64,000 nt of DNA from Acheta domesticus. Its lineage: Eukaryota; Arthropoda; Insecta; Orthoptera; Gryllidae. The notes under the pieces are model-generated. The model did no database searches, was not told where the DNA came from, and worked only from the letters and a program-made list of their open reading frames with translations. Below, one piece after another: positions 1 through 10,959 of the stretch (within the stretch, counting starts at the first letter, position 1; the number at the start of each line of letters is the position of its first letter). Where the stretch lies: assembly GCA_031308135.1 (NCBI GenBank), contig JAHLJT010008446.1, positions 169,401,838-169,465,837 on the forward strand. Direction: 5' to 3'. The position numbers and the translations under genes are program-made.

Positions 1-1262
1 CCATCTAATATCTCTGAAAACGATGGTCCTCTTGAAGGTTAATCTCTTCCAAGTGAAACATCCGTCAGTGGTGAAACTACATCTGGCTGTGAATCATACA
101 ATAAGGACATGAACATCCACCAACGGGAGATAGAACGAGTTCGTCTACTTCCATTGGAATCACGTGCACCGTTGAGGAGAATATACGAAAATGCTAATGC
201 TTAGAAAGTTATACAGACAGCGAATACTGTCTTAAATGAGGTTGTACAGACCGGAGGTAGATATTACTGAAATCACTCACATCGTGTGTTTTAACTAAAT
301 ATCTGGTATCTCAGATAATTTTGAGGTCAGCCAAGGAACGAAACAATAAACAACTCCGTACCCCCATGGGCGAAAAGAATTATGAAACGGATAGCCCACA
401 CGGCGTAAAATATCATTGTTGGCCGAGGCATCTTCTAAATCAACTCACATTTCTAAAAATCAACAAAAATACACAATGTCGAACAAAAAATACCAAATTG
501 AAAAATTACACAAGGCTAAATGGTTAGCTAAGCTAAAGCTAAGATAAACCGAGTAGCTAAAAGAAAAATCCAAGCATGGGCTTAAAGATTAGACGTTACA
601 AACGTTGAGATGATTTCCGTGTACAGAATCGGTAGTTTGAAACAGATGCCAAGAGATTCTATCGCAATTTGTCTAAAAACCTGAAAGGAAATTCTGCCCC
701 ACCTTCAGAATATGACGTCGAAACATTTTGGGCAAGAATCTGAGAGGAAAGCAGATCCTAAAATAAAGACAAACTTGGCTCTAATCTGAAGTTGATGCTG
801 CCGACAGACTCGTGAAAACAGTGGAACATGTTCACGAATTCTCGGAAGAGGACCTGGTCCAAGCAAGAAAGAACATGGGAAACTGGAAATCCCCCGGGAT
901 TGATAAGATCCAGATTGATTGGATTAAGAAATTAAGAGCATCACGCGCTCATCTAGCAAAGAATGTTAATAAAATTTTAGAAAACACAAAGGAACTCCCG
1001 GAATGGCTCACACGTGGCATTACGTATTTGCTACCCAAAGCGGGAAGAACTCTTTGGAGAACAACTACAGACCAATCACTTGTCTGCAACTATTGTACAG
1101 GTATAACTGCCGCCATAGCTAAGAAAATCCACAAACGCCTAGAGAAGGACCACCTGCGGCCAGTTGAACAGAAGGGATGTCGTAAAGGTTCCTATGGCTG
1201 TAAACGTAATTTAAGTATGCCTGGGACGGACTACCAGAGGGCCTTTGACAGTGAACTACACG
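1..1262 (+). pseudogene. R2/NeSL-like (RLE-type) LINE fragment, RT N-terminal half
   Basis: Decayed piece of a non-LTR retrotransposon polymerase. Frame-by-frame reading gives a linker region before the RT (…LESRAPLRRIYENANA…, then ISDNFEV…NNKQLRTP) followed by the start of the RT domain at 812-1262: NWKSPGIDKIQIDWIKK, then [18 protein letters not shown] and the motif-A region DYQRAFDS with its aspartates intact. About 20 residues between the GCK block and motif A seem to be missing, and stops and frameshifts break everything upstream of 812. The fragment runs into a TA microsatellite, so motif C and the 3' half are absent. The NWKSPG…EQKGCR…GCK pattern is known from the R2/NeSL superfamily, whose members end in a restriction-like endonuclease. 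Pieces of that C-terminal part occur at 8660 and 28690. Family placement is from memory of the motif pattern. Confidence 0.7.
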
Positions 1263-1264
1263 AT

Positions 1265-1371
<107 letters not shown>

Positions 1372-1926
1372 TATAAATTCCCTTTTGGACCTTCTTAGCA
1401 TATAAAATGCGACTATTCAGCACTATGCCATGATCACGCCTGGTGCTGAATAGTTGCAGACACCGGACCGGAAACGTTTATCAAAACAACAGTAATTCTG
1501 CAGCTGCACTTTGAGAATATCGACGGCTCAAAGGATTACGGAAGGGGTCCTCTTTCTCCACCTACTTGCGGAACATGATGAAGTTCCAATCAACTGGTGA
1601 ACTGGGTGTTGCTCCGGGAAGGAGCCAACGACCGGTGGATTCATTGATTGATTGAATAGGGTTTAGAGAGCGCTTCAACTACTGTGGTCATTGCGCCCAT
1701 GCCAAAGTATTTAGAGAAAAAAAATTATACAGTGTGGCAGATGCAACTTACCCGCTGTTTAAAAGCATGTAATTGGTTAAAATTAGGGCTTGAATTCTGC
1801 ATCAAGTGTACATGTGGAAATGGCAGAAGGAAAAAAAAGGCGCGTAAAATTGGTCTTAAAATGTAAAATTGGCTGTAAAGGGGCCAAAAAACAACATAAA
1901 ACATTGTTATTATTTTTCAAATAAAA
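1372..1926. other. Unassigned; contains an 11-bp stem-loop
   Basis: No coding frame recognised. A perfect 11-bp inverted repeat, CTATTCAGCAC at 1413-1423 and its complement at 1443-1453, encloses 19 nt. The rest has the look of an old dispersed repeat, with an ATTGATTGATTGA run near 1642. Confidence 0.5.
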
Positions 1927-4828
1927 TTATATATTTCGTTTTCTCTCAAAAAAAAAAAAGTTTTGAGAGGGCAGAATCGTCATCCCCGAGCACCACTTGT
2001 AGCGGGCTCCCCAGGTCATGTCTTCGTCGGTTGCCAATAAATTTCCTGTAGTGCAGGAGGACATGTTCCACGGAAAGAACGTCCTGCACGAGTCACAGAT
2101 GGGAGGAGTTTCACTTCGAAGAAGAAAACCGTGAGAAAGTGGCAGTGTCCGATACGAAGACGGGTTAAAATAACTCCTCACGTCTAGTGGAGCGTGATGA
2201 GGAACGCCAGGGATAAACAGAATTCTTTATCGCACTTGGTTTCAAATTGCTATTGTGCCACTCTGTTTGCCACGCTCTAAACACGGATCGTTTCCAGAAA
2301 GCCTGAACGTCGGACAATGGTACAGAAGGAATGTCGATACGAGTTTTACGAGTCGCTAATTTCGCCGCCTGGTCGGCTAGTTCATTACCTCTGATACTCA
2401 CGTGGCATGGGACCCAACTAAATACCGGATCATAGCGGCGGGATAGAAGACGATGAATCAGGCTTTGAACGGATAACGTCAGGTAGTCTGACGAAGGACG
2501 GGAGACAGCTTGAAGAGAGCTGAGAGAATTAGAACAGATAACTACTCGCCGCAACGTCGCTGATTCGATGTATTTTAAGGCCTCAAAAACTGCATACATT
2601 TCGGCAGTGAATATACTGCACTGGGAGTGAAGCCGAAATGAATTGGTGGCCCTGATACAATAAAACCACATGTCAGCGCGTCGCAGCACGATGAACCATC
2701 CCTGTATCAGAATAAATGATCGGATAGGATTTTCTCATATCCTGAAACTGCTTCTTGTACACCAGAGGACTAGTAGTTTGTCTGGATAGATTGGTGAGTC
2801 TGAGGTCAATATTGGGAAGGAGAAGTTTCCAAGGGGGAATCCGGTCACTTGTGGGTTTCAGAGGAGTGGGAATTTCGAAATTTAGTTCCGGGAGAAGATT
2901 TCGTAATCTAATACCTGGGGGATGGGGTAACGATGTTCGAAGTATATACGAGGACTCATAATTTCGGTGGGTGATTATTCGACACCAAGGATGGTCAAAG
3001 AGTCCTGACACTTTGGCACCATAAGAGGCTAATAAAATATCTCGCCTTCACCTCAGAGATGGTTCTCCAGCTTTGGCCAAGAGGCATTCGATGCGACTCG
3101 TGCGGTAGGCGCCTGTACTAACCCTTATGTGAATGGTATTTAATGGCCGGAGGGTTGATGGTGACGCTGACCCATAAACAATACATCCGTAATCCAAAAT
3201 AGAGCGGATGAGGGTTCTACATAAACGCAAGAGACACACACAGTCTGATCCCCAAGAGTTGTAAGGGTGCGGAGGAGGTTCAGAGGTGACACACATCGGC
3301 TTTTCAGTTTACGGATGTGACTTTGCCATGCTAAGCTATTATCGAAAGTCAGCCCAAGGAAAGTTGCAGATTCCACGAAAGGAAGAAGATGGTTTCCATG
3401 AAAAAGATCGGGGTGGTAATGGAGATGATGACCCTGCAGAAGTGCATACAGTTAGTTTTTGATATGGAAAATTTGAAACCTGTCGCATCACTCCATACCT
3501 GCAATTTACTGAGGACATGTTTTAATTGTCTCTCTATCACTTGAATACTCTTGGAGGAGCAGGAAATGGCAAAGTCAGCAACGAAGAGCGATGCTTTCAC
3601 CGGCTCTCGGATTATCGACGCTATACTATTGAAAGCGATGGCAAACAGAGTGACACTCAGAATTGAGCCCTAAGGGACCCCGTTTTCAAAATGGTGGCTG
3701 GCGGATACCCTGTCACCAAGGCGGACGCGGAAGTATCTTGAAGAAAGAAATGCTACTACAAAAAAGGGGAGCCGGCCCCTAAGACCCCAAGAGTGGATGG
3801 TGCGAAGAATGCCGTACCTCTAGGTAGTATCATATGCTTTCTCAATATAGAAGAAAATTGCTACTAGGAGTTAACGTAGCCCGAAAGCGGTGGAAATCTG
3901 TGTGGTAAGAGGGACAAGGTGGTCCATGATTGACCTGTTCTTCCTGAAACCACATTGGATGGGTGTAAGTAGGTTTCTCTGTTCCAGGAGCCAGACAAAC
4001 GCGTGTTCACCATTCGCTCTAGAAGTTTGCATACACAGCTTGTGAGGGAGATTGGGCGGGAGGTTGACGGTTTTGTCCTGTCCTTTCCTTCTTTAGGAAT
4101 TGAAATAATAATCGCTTCGCGCCAGGTTCTAGGAAAGTATGTTCCATCCAAATCTTGTTGAAGATATGGAGGAGAAAAATACGTGCCTCTTCCGGCAGGT
4201 ATGGTATGGTGTGGTATGGTATTGGCAGGTTATGGTATGGTATTGGGCCACCTCTCCACTCTACCATGGTGGAGAGGGATGGGCTCCAGAGCGCCAGATC
4301 GATTGACGAGGAGTTTAACGCCATGGAGAAGTAGGATTCCCGGAATTCAGAAGAATTAAGTTTTGCTGGTCAATAATATTTTCTAGGATAGAACCTCTCG
4401 GGCAGGTCCTCGTGCCACCCCAGAGGAGATTGTGGCATTAAAGTCCCCCACAATAAGAAAAAGGGCGGGCAACTGAGAAAACACATCTTCGATTTCCTCT
4501 TGTGACACAACTTGGCCAGGAGGAATGTATATACTACAAGCGTAAAAGAGGACGGTAGGTGCTCACGAACACAAATTGTTTGGAAGTCGGTTCGAACGTT
4601 ATGTTCCTCCGAGAACAGGAAGTCGCGGATGAGTACCGCGACGCCTCCGTGAGCACGAAGTCCGTCGTCTTGATCGAACCGATAGATGTTAAATCCGCGA
4701 AGACACAGGGGATGAGGAAGAAGATGGGTTTCCTGAAGACAGACTTTAAATGGTCTGTGGCAAGAAATTATCAATCGTAATTCTTCTGAGTGGGCACGAA
4801 GGCCATTTAAATTCCATGAGAGAGCCAT
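1927..4828 (-). pseudogene. ORF2 of the I-clade LINE: endonuclease, RT, RNase H
   Basis: Read 4828 to 1927. Endonuclease: WNLNGLRAH, CLQETHL, GGVAVLIRD, and after a frameshift a GDFNA-type block. RT: PRTWREAIIISIPKEGK, RPISLTSCVCKLLERMV, then an active-site block LFVADFAIS in which the first of the two catalytic aspartates is Ala. Thumb: FLGLTFDNSLAW and LDYGCIVYGSAS. RNase H: IFTAEMYAVFEAL with its Glu, VVICSNSLSSL where the expected Asp is Asn, WVPCHVSIRGNELADQAA with its last Asp. The C-terminus has SHGFLLRSETPPICDSC. The two catalytic-site changes and at least five frameshifts make the protein non-functional. Confidence 0.85.
4195..4255. repeat. TGGTA-type simple repeat inside the LINE RT
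   Basis: Irregular (TGGTA)n array breaking the RT frame of the I-clade LINE between its endonuclease and palm domains. It is probably a local expansion after insertion. Confidence 0.75.
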
Positions 4829-5109
4829 TATAAAAAATTATTTCTTTGGTTGCTTTTTTCTTTCTCACCTTCTGAAGGGTTGTAGAGGAACTCTCGTGGT
4901 GTTCCTCATCAATAGCAGAGTCATCCTGACAGCTGCTGGATATGGTCGCTTGTGTCGGAGGGATTTCCCGTTTTTTTGCCACGGGTGACATATCTACAGG
5001 GGTTGGATGATCGTCCGATGTGAATCTCGGAAACACAAAGAGGTGGACGGGATTTCGACGACATATTTTTTTGGGAGGCGGTATATGCTTGAGATCGATT
5101 TCCGTAAGG

Positions 5110-5932
5110 GTTTCAGTGGAAGTGGTCGTTGTCTAGTGGAGTTTCGAGCAGGTTTTTTGTACTGTGGGGGATGGTCACTTTCCCACCTTGAATACACGCC
5201 GTATCTTCAGGGAAGTCTATCGGCGACACCTGACAACTGTGTGCAACTACAGCTGGGGTACACTGAGTTTGGCAACTCGCTGTTACCCCTGGGGACGTGG
5301 GTTTCAGAGCACTGGAAAAAGATCGTGACAGGTCCACTGGGTTCCTGGATCGGTACCTACGTTTCGCCTCAGGGAAGGAAACCTTTTCGGTCACTCTTAT
5401 TTTTTGGATTTCCCTTTCCCGGAGAAAACGTGGGACAATGGTTGCCGTTGGCTGGGTGATTGCCTTCGCAATTTTCACAGTGCGGTGGTTTCTCGCACGG
5501 TTGTGAAACGTGAACTGATGATCTGCACTTCCCGCAAACCGCGTTTACGGACACGGAGGTTGTAGAGAGCAGTAATGATCCTTTCCGGGAGGGATGGTCG
5601 ATCAAAAGTAAGGATCAGGGTCGAAGTAGGGATCACTTTCCCCTGCTCCTTCCTTCTGATCCTATACATCACAGTCACGCCAAAGCTCTTGAAAAGTTTA
5701 AAAGATCTTCCTCCGTTTCTGTAGCAAAGTCCTCGTGATTTACTACGTCTTTGCATAGGTTCAAGGTGGGATGAACCGTGACTACTACCTTGAGGCTGGC
5801 AATCTGCTTCGTATTTTGAATTTTCCCCAATTTGCTCGTCGATACGCGGTTCAAAAAGAATCGTTCCATTCCTCTGTCGCACGATCGCTTGGAGCTTCCC
5901 GTAAGCTTCTCCTATGGCTCGCGCCTGACGGA
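5110..5932 (-). pseudogene. ORF1 (gag-like) of the I-clade LINE
   Basis: RNA-binding gag of the LINE. The N-terminal part includes SLKVVVTVHPTLN and, in another frame, FGVTVMYRIRRK followed by VIPTSTLILTFDRP, the usual block before the zinc knuckles. Then come a CX2CX4HX4C knuckle (CGKCRSSVHVSQPC) and a CX2CX3HX6C knuckle (CENCEGNHPANGNHC). One knuckle normally found upstream of these is not visible. After a frameshift near 5430 the frame resumes with REREIQKIRVTEKVSFPEAK, typical of the segment after the knuckles. At least three frame changes are needed to read it through. Confidence 0.8.
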
Positions 5933-5937
5933 CAGAA

Positions 5938-6237
5938 CACCACATTAGTCCGAATATGGTCAATTTTACGCTAAAACTATATAAATAGACACTTTTCAAT
6001 TGGTCATAGCTCCGTAAATTTTGTGTGGGTCGTAGTGATGGCCCGCGACCCAATTTTAGCCGAATGCAGTGAAATAGTGAAATTATGCGAAGCCATGTTA
6101 TTTAAGTAAAGATTTCGAGCTTTAATCGTATCTAATTAAAAGTATTTTGGATAAAAATTTACGGAACTATGGTCAATTGAAAAGTGTCTGTTTCTATGGT
6201 TTTAACGTAAAATTGGCCATATTCGAGCTAATGTGGC
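5938..6237. repeat. Inverted repeat, ~82-bp arms
   Basis: The segment 5938-6020 reads as the reverse complement of about 6154-6237, with scattered mismatches. Both arms carry the blocks CACATTAG, CGAATATGG, CACTTTTCAATTG and TCCGTAAATTTT in the left-arm orientation. The 130-bp spacer contains the start of the dispersed repeat described next. It may be a foldback element or two opposed copies of one repeat. Confidence 0.75.
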
Positions 6238-6480
6238 ACACTGTATGAGTCAAATAAGTATTGTTTGATAATCATAAAATTCTTGCGAGGTAACTTGGGC
6301 ACCACCTCAGCCCAAAATTCGTTGCTAAAAATCCCATTAAATAATCTTTATTCGTTATTTTCTAAAAAACGTAGCGAAAAAGGGGGGTGTTTATGGGGTT
6401 TGTGACACCCATAAACGATTTTAAAAACGGTTTTATTGGTGCCGATTTTGTTCTTTTCATCGAAAACTATTTTTTTACTA
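6050..6480 (+). repeat. Dispersed repeat, copy 1
   Basis: About 430 bp that aligns by eye, in the same orientation, with 34459-34880. Shared blocks include GCAGTGAA, AATTAAAAGTATTTTGGATAA, GTTTGACAATCATAAAA (with one variant base) and GGGGTGTTTATGG. There is no coding potential. It is non-autonomous or the UTR of an unseen element. Confidence 0.8.
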
Positions 6481-6511
6481 AGCCATTGAATTCTATTTTT
6501 TCCATACAGCC

Positions 6512-6815
6512 TAATATATATATATATATACATACATATATACATATATATACATACATATATACATATATATACATACATATATACATACATATATACA
6601 TATATATACATACATATATACATATATATACATATATATACATATATATACATATATATACATATATATACATATATATACATATATATACATATATATA
6701 CATATATATACATATATATACATATATATACATATATATATACATATATATATACATATATATATACATATATATACATATATATACATATATATATACA
6801 TACATATATTACACA
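6512..6815. repeat. (TATACATA)n microsatellite
   Basis: About 300 bp of alternating TATA, TACATA and CATATA units. It produces long but meaningless Tyr/Ile ORFs in all frames on both strands. Confidence 0.97.
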
Positions 6816-7495
6816 TATATGTTTTATTTTTTTTTCGATCTTTAAATGAGGTCAAAATGCCAATGAATGGAATATTTTAAGTTTTAATTAACGTCTGATA
6901 TTCTGATATTTTTTAAATAGTATTATTATATCATGCATATAATCTACAGCCGTATACCACTTAATCACGAAAAAGAGCCGATAAGCATACTCAATGCCCA
7001 TTTTCAGTAAAATATTAACTGCGTATCATACGGATGATGAATGTATGATATCATACAGTGATGAATGTATTCTACCTGGGATTTAAGGGCATTGATAAAA
7101 ATCGACGAGACTATATTTTACATTATGTTACACTTTACGTAGTAGAGTGTAGTACAATTTATGTAATGCCGATGCTGGGAAAATGCCGATTTTTTTTACA
7201 GAAACATTTTGTGGGTCGCTTTACAAAAAAGGGATTTTCTGATTTACGTCTTTCAGTTCATTACCGCTTAGCAAATATTAGGTTTACCCAAGAAAGCTTA
7301 GGGCCTCCAGTTATGTTCAATTTTTGGAATTGTGCAAAACGCGGAATGTTCACATGGGCCAAGTTGCACAGTGTATTACTTCTCTAAGGCTGAAACGAGG
7401 TTTGCTACTCTTTTCAAGGTCCATACGATCCACACGTTTGGTATTGATAGTCAGATACGTAATCCCGGGGCACACCAAGCAATAAAAGACGCAAA
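6816..7495. other. AT-rich sequence, nothing recognised
   Basis: No repeat or coding signal that can be supported. An open frame at 7058-7387 has no recognisable motifs and is probably chance. Confidence 0.6.
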
Positions 7496-8348
7496 ATGTA
7501 CAAAGTTTTTCCGGAAAGTCATATCAATGATTTTTTTCCCGACGTGACTGTACGTCCCAGCTCGCTCCGCTGGCGCGGGAATGGTGGTGGGGTGCTTCGG
7601 GAACAAAGCTGTCTTTACGCCAGTTGCCTGCGAACCGCCGCAGAGTTAGGACAGCATCTTTCGTGAGAGTCAATTTCGTGTCGCGTCGAATTCGAAATGC
7701 AACGCTCCGTCGAGCAAAGCACGGCGATCAAGTTTTGTGTTAAACTCTATAAGACTGCTTCTGAGACTGTTCCAATGCTGAAGACTGACTTTAGCAATGG
7801 ATTGTAGGATTGGCAAGTTTATCGATGACACAAGGCCTTTACAGAACGTCGAGAAGACATTAACGACGGACGAAAAGGCAAAGTGCCGAATGGCACATAT
7901 CAACGTCCTCCTCGCTCCAAAAAGGCCCGGAAGTCGAAATCAAAAGTCAAATGAATGCTGAATGAGTTTTTCGATATCCGAGGGATCGTCCAACACGGAT
8001 TCTTACCATCAGGCAAACAGTGACTGACAAATTTTACGTCCAGGTGCTCAAGAGGTTGGAACTTAGGGTCCCACGCGTCCGACCCAAGATCGCCACGGAT
8101 AGAAAGCTGCATTACGACAATGCAACCGCGCACACCAGCTTTCTTCTAAGCGACTGGCCAAGACAGGCATCACAACGATCCCAGAACCTCCCTAAAGCCC
8201 GGACATCGCCCCCAGACATTTTTTACTCCCACGACTGAAAACTCCGATAAAGGGAAGCATTTGAAAGGAAAATGATTGTACCAATCCAATCAATAAATTC
8301 TTTGTTCTGAAGTCACTGACGTTACTTTCCGGACTAAACCATGTACAA
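7496..8348 (+). mobile_element. mariner transposon, internally deleted
   Basis: Terminal inverted repeats of about 23 bp are visible: TGTACAAAG…CCGGAAAGT from 7497, and its imperfect complement at 8322-8346 (TGTACATGG…CCGGAAAGT on the minus strand). The transposase remnant lies between them on the plus strand. At about 850 bp against roughly 1.3 kb for intact mariners, the element has lost part of its interior. Confidence 0.85.
7697..8300 (+). pseudogene. mariner transposase remnant
   Basis: Cut-and-paste transposase with a DD34D catalytic triad in intact family members. The N-terminal helix-turn-helix start is readable at 7697: IKFCVKLYKTASETVPMLK. After the REDINDGRKGK region the frame jumps to FFDIRGIVQHGFLP, so the segment with the first catalytic Asp is deleted. 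The next block, KLHYDNATAHTSF, keeps the second Asp. The block SPDIAPRHFLLPRLK has His where the third catalytic Asp is expected. Stops and frameshifts occur throughout. Confidence 0.85.
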
Positions 8349-8659
8349 TTATCTAAAGTCTATAAAAAGCCAGGCAAGCGATCATGCTATCTCACAACAA
8401 TCAATGGCTGCATGCAATCTGCAACACACATCTATGCCCAAATATACCGTAAGTAAGAAAATTAGATCTCTCTTAAAATTTGTATTACATTATTGGGATT
8501 AAGCTCTTTGCACTCCCACTATATGGTATGATGTCACAGACGTACAGAATATCCAATTATAGAGATTTTTGGAATATCCGTCATAATACTGTCAACGAAT
8601 TTAGAACCCTTTGGGCAACATGTCTAGTAGAATAAATACAATTTGTGATAAAATGTTTA
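8349..8659. other. Unassigned AT-rich spacer
   Basis: Nothing recognisable on either strand. Confidence 0.5.
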
Positions 8660-9030
8660 ATATTATTATTATTATTATTTCAGTACATCACGACTAAAGA
8701 TGTATGAGTGGGCCGAATATAAAATCTACTCGAGGTTACAACTAGCTACCGAAGGGGCAGATCTAGGGTCTGTCGGTGGCTCTACAATCCTTTGCGCAAA
8801 ATATGGGCTGTTCCAAATAAGCGATTTCTAGCACTTCCCTGTCTTTTGAATTACCTGGGAGTTTAGCCAAGTTCTTACACAAATTTTGCGGAACAGATTC
8901 CGGAGCTCCGATAACTATCGGTATGACCTGTGCATTTACGCCCCACATTCGGCTGACCTCGATTTCCAAACTCTTGTATTTAAGACGTTTCTCTGCCTCC
9001 TTGGTTACGACGTTTTGATCGCAATTGTTA
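8660..9030 (-). pseudogene. R2/NeSL-like LINE, 5'-truncated 3' end
   Basis: Reading from about 9027 down, the minus strand gives NVVTKEAEKRLKYKSLEIE, VSRMWGVNAQVIPIVIGA and a tail with NLAKLPG. This is the C-terminal segment after the restriction-like endonuclease in R2/NeSL-type LINE proteins. It shares KYKSLEI..SR.W with the fragment at 28690. The element seems to end in an AAT-type tail (ATT repeats at 8660-8681 on the plus strand), and a second ATT tract at 9028-9062 abuts the truncated 5' side. Length and orientation fit an abortive reverse-transcription insertion. Confidence 0.65.
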
Positions 9031-9062
9031 TTATAATTATTATTATTATTAATATTATTATG
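9028..9062. repeat. (ATT)n microsatellite
   Basis: Short ATT tract flanking the truncated LINE end. Similar tracts occur at 8660-8681, 19942-19965 and 52970-53013. Confidence 0.9.
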
Positions 9063-9800
9063 ACTTCTAAATAATACCCAGTCTTGAATATACTAACAAT
9101 ACTACATTTTTATTTTACAAACAATATGAAAATGTTTTTTCCTATCACATTTTTTAAATTATTTTTACTAAAGCCTTTATAATACTTTCTACTACACATT
9201 TTCCACAATGTGGTAAGGCACGAATATTCATTCATGTACAGTTCCTTTTCACACATTAGAAACTTTTCTCCAAAATCGTGACAATCACCCGATTTTCAAA
9301 AATTGTTATACAATAATTTAAAGATGTTATTGAAAATTAGGTTGAAATAAGAAAGAAATCTCTACATTCAACATCAAAGGTTTCGAAAAATAATGAACTT
9401 CGCAATAATTTATTTTTTAAATTACGATTAATGATTTGAAAATAACGAAGAAACATTTCATAAGTTGAAAATAATGTGTACGAAATTATGTAAGTACTGT
9501 GGTAATTATGTAAGTACTGTAAGTATTGGAAATTATGTAAGACCTGCAGGAACAAAAATGCTGCTGAACACAAAAAGGTCTTCCAAACGTAACACGCCTA
9601 CTGCTCAACAAAAGCAAATACAATACTTTCGTGTAACACTGCAATAAATTAAATATTCTAACAAATACACTGTTCGGGAATACTGCAACGGCATTTATAT
9701 TGTTCAAGGAAAACCCGGCAGACGTTGTTTTGCCCTTTATATCCTTTTCCCCTCCCATCACCCTGTTCCTGTCTGTCTGTGCCGTTCTCTGTCCTCCTTC
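9063..9800. other. AT-rich sequence, nothing recognised
   Basis: Low-complexity AT-rich DNA. A short direct repeat with AAATTATGTAAG units lies at 9482-9541. There are no motifs in the short frames. Confidence 0.55.
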
Positions 9801-9804
9801 ACAT

Positions 9805-9965
9805 TTAATTGCAGATTCTGCATCTCTGAGCAGGTGAGGTAAAATGTAATAGAATGTTCAAGAAGGTTTCATCCTGTAGATTACGGTGTGAGAAACGTTT
9901 CTTAGCGGCCTTCGGCCTCAAATTTTAGTTTTTAAGGTCATAGAACGCATCGTTTAGGCGTTATT
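9805..9965 (+). repeat. Dispersed repeat family, copy A
   Basis: Aligns in the same orientation with 57085-57260. Shared blocks include GCAGATTCT, AATGTAATAGAATG, GATTACGG, GGCCTCAA and GTTTTTAAGG. Non-coding. Confidence 0.7.
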
Positions 9966-10149
9966 TAACCATATAGATGCAAAATCCTTCCGCATGTGTT
10001 TCGGTTGCTTGTGACGTAAATATTTATTTTGTTCTACAGCGCCATGTAGTGGAGTTACAACAGATTTAACAGCACATAAACCTTTTCGGTGAAAAACATG
10101 TAGAAGTGCCAACTTTCCTGGAGATTGGTCTCACGGTGTCGGAATTTAG

Positions 10150-10151
<2 letters not shown>

Positions 10152-10213
<62 letters not shown>

Positions 10214-10214
10214 T
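10152..10214. repeat. (AT)n microsatellite
   Basis: TA tract immediately left of the foldback element. A shorter TATATA also lies on the right side, consistent with insertion into TA-rich DNA. Confidence 0.95.
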
Positions 10215-10767
10215 AGGGTGTCCGGGGAGGAAGCATCGAAACTTCGAAAATAAGCTCTTAAGACAATTCTAAGCGGCGTATTTTATCTAATAAACTACGA
10301 GGATATTCCGAATGGTTGAGCCGCTATTAGCACTCAAAAGTTGGTTTAAAAAATGATTTTTGGGTAAAAATATGCATTATGGAAGCATAGAAACACTCCA
10401 GGAACATGTAAATTGTTTATTATTTACAAAAGAAATGAATATATTTCCTCAGACAGAAAAATTAAGCGAGAAATAAAAAAGCAGTCGAATTGTATAAATT
10501 GGGTGCTTTTTTATTTTTTGCTTAATTTTTCTTTCTGAACAAATACGTTCACTTCTTTTGTAAATTAACAATTTACATGTTTCTGGAGTGTTTCTATGCT
10601 TCTATAATACAAATTTTTGCCTAGAAATCAATTTTTCAAAACAATTTTTGAGTGCTTATTGCGGCTCAACCATTCGGAAAATCCACGTAGTTTATCAGAC
10701 AAAATATGCTTAGAATTGTCTTAAGAGCTTAATTTTCAAGTTTCGACGTTTCCTCCCTGGACACCCT
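10215..10767. mobile_element. Foldback (long inverted repeat) MITE-like element
   Basis: A 553-bp element whose two halves are imperfect reverse complements over almost their whole length. The ends are AGGGTGTCC(G/A)GGGAGGAA in the inward direction. Matching internal blocks include AAGCTCTTAAGACAATTC, CGAATGGTTGAGCCGC, GCATAGAAACACTCCAG and AACATGTAAATTGTT, each found inverted in the other arm. Arms are about 265 bp around a short AT-rich centre near 10490. No ORF is present, so it must be mobilised in trans if it ever moved. TATATA on both sides could be a target duplication but is unresolvable in the TA-rich flank. Confidence 0.9.
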
Positions 10768-10959
10768 ACATATATAACAACAGTTCGTTACATATTAAGA
10801 ATACAACAAAGTTACAGTTCCGTAACGCTACACATGAATACCAACAATTTCCGCCTGGCGGGCGGTCTCTTGGTGTTGTATAAAAACAGGCGGAATAACC
10901 CAAGCAAATTTTTGCATAATTAGGTCCAACCGAAAATGTTTTTATTTTTATTTTACAGA
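10768..10959. other. Unassigned spacer
   Basis: No recognised element between the foldback repeat and the 3' end of the next LINE. Confidence 0.5.

Larger units (their letters stand above)
1927..5932 (-). mobile_element. I-clade non-LTR retrotransposon (LINE), nearly full length, dead
   Basis: A roughly 4-kb element on the minus strand with the order expected of I-type LINEs: ORF1 with zinc knuckles, then ORF2 with an AP-like endonuclease, reverse transcriptase, RNase H and a C-terminal cysteine/histidine region. RNase H downstream of the RT together with a CCHC gag points to the I clade or its close relatives, not R1 or CR1. Many frameshifts and stops break both ORFs. The 5' end lies near 5932, where an unrelated inverted-repeat sequence starts. 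The 3' end lies near 1927-1960, next to a short A run. The element is interrupted by a TGGTA simple repeat inside the RT. Confidence 0.85.

Noticed and set aside
1413..1453. 11-bp stem-loop as a transcription terminator
   Set aside because: Intrinsic terminators are a bacterial feature and there is no U tract; this is eukaryotic DNA.
6348..6855. Several long Tyr/Ile-rich open frames on both strands
   Set aside because: They are translations of the TATACATA microsatellite and appear in every frame.
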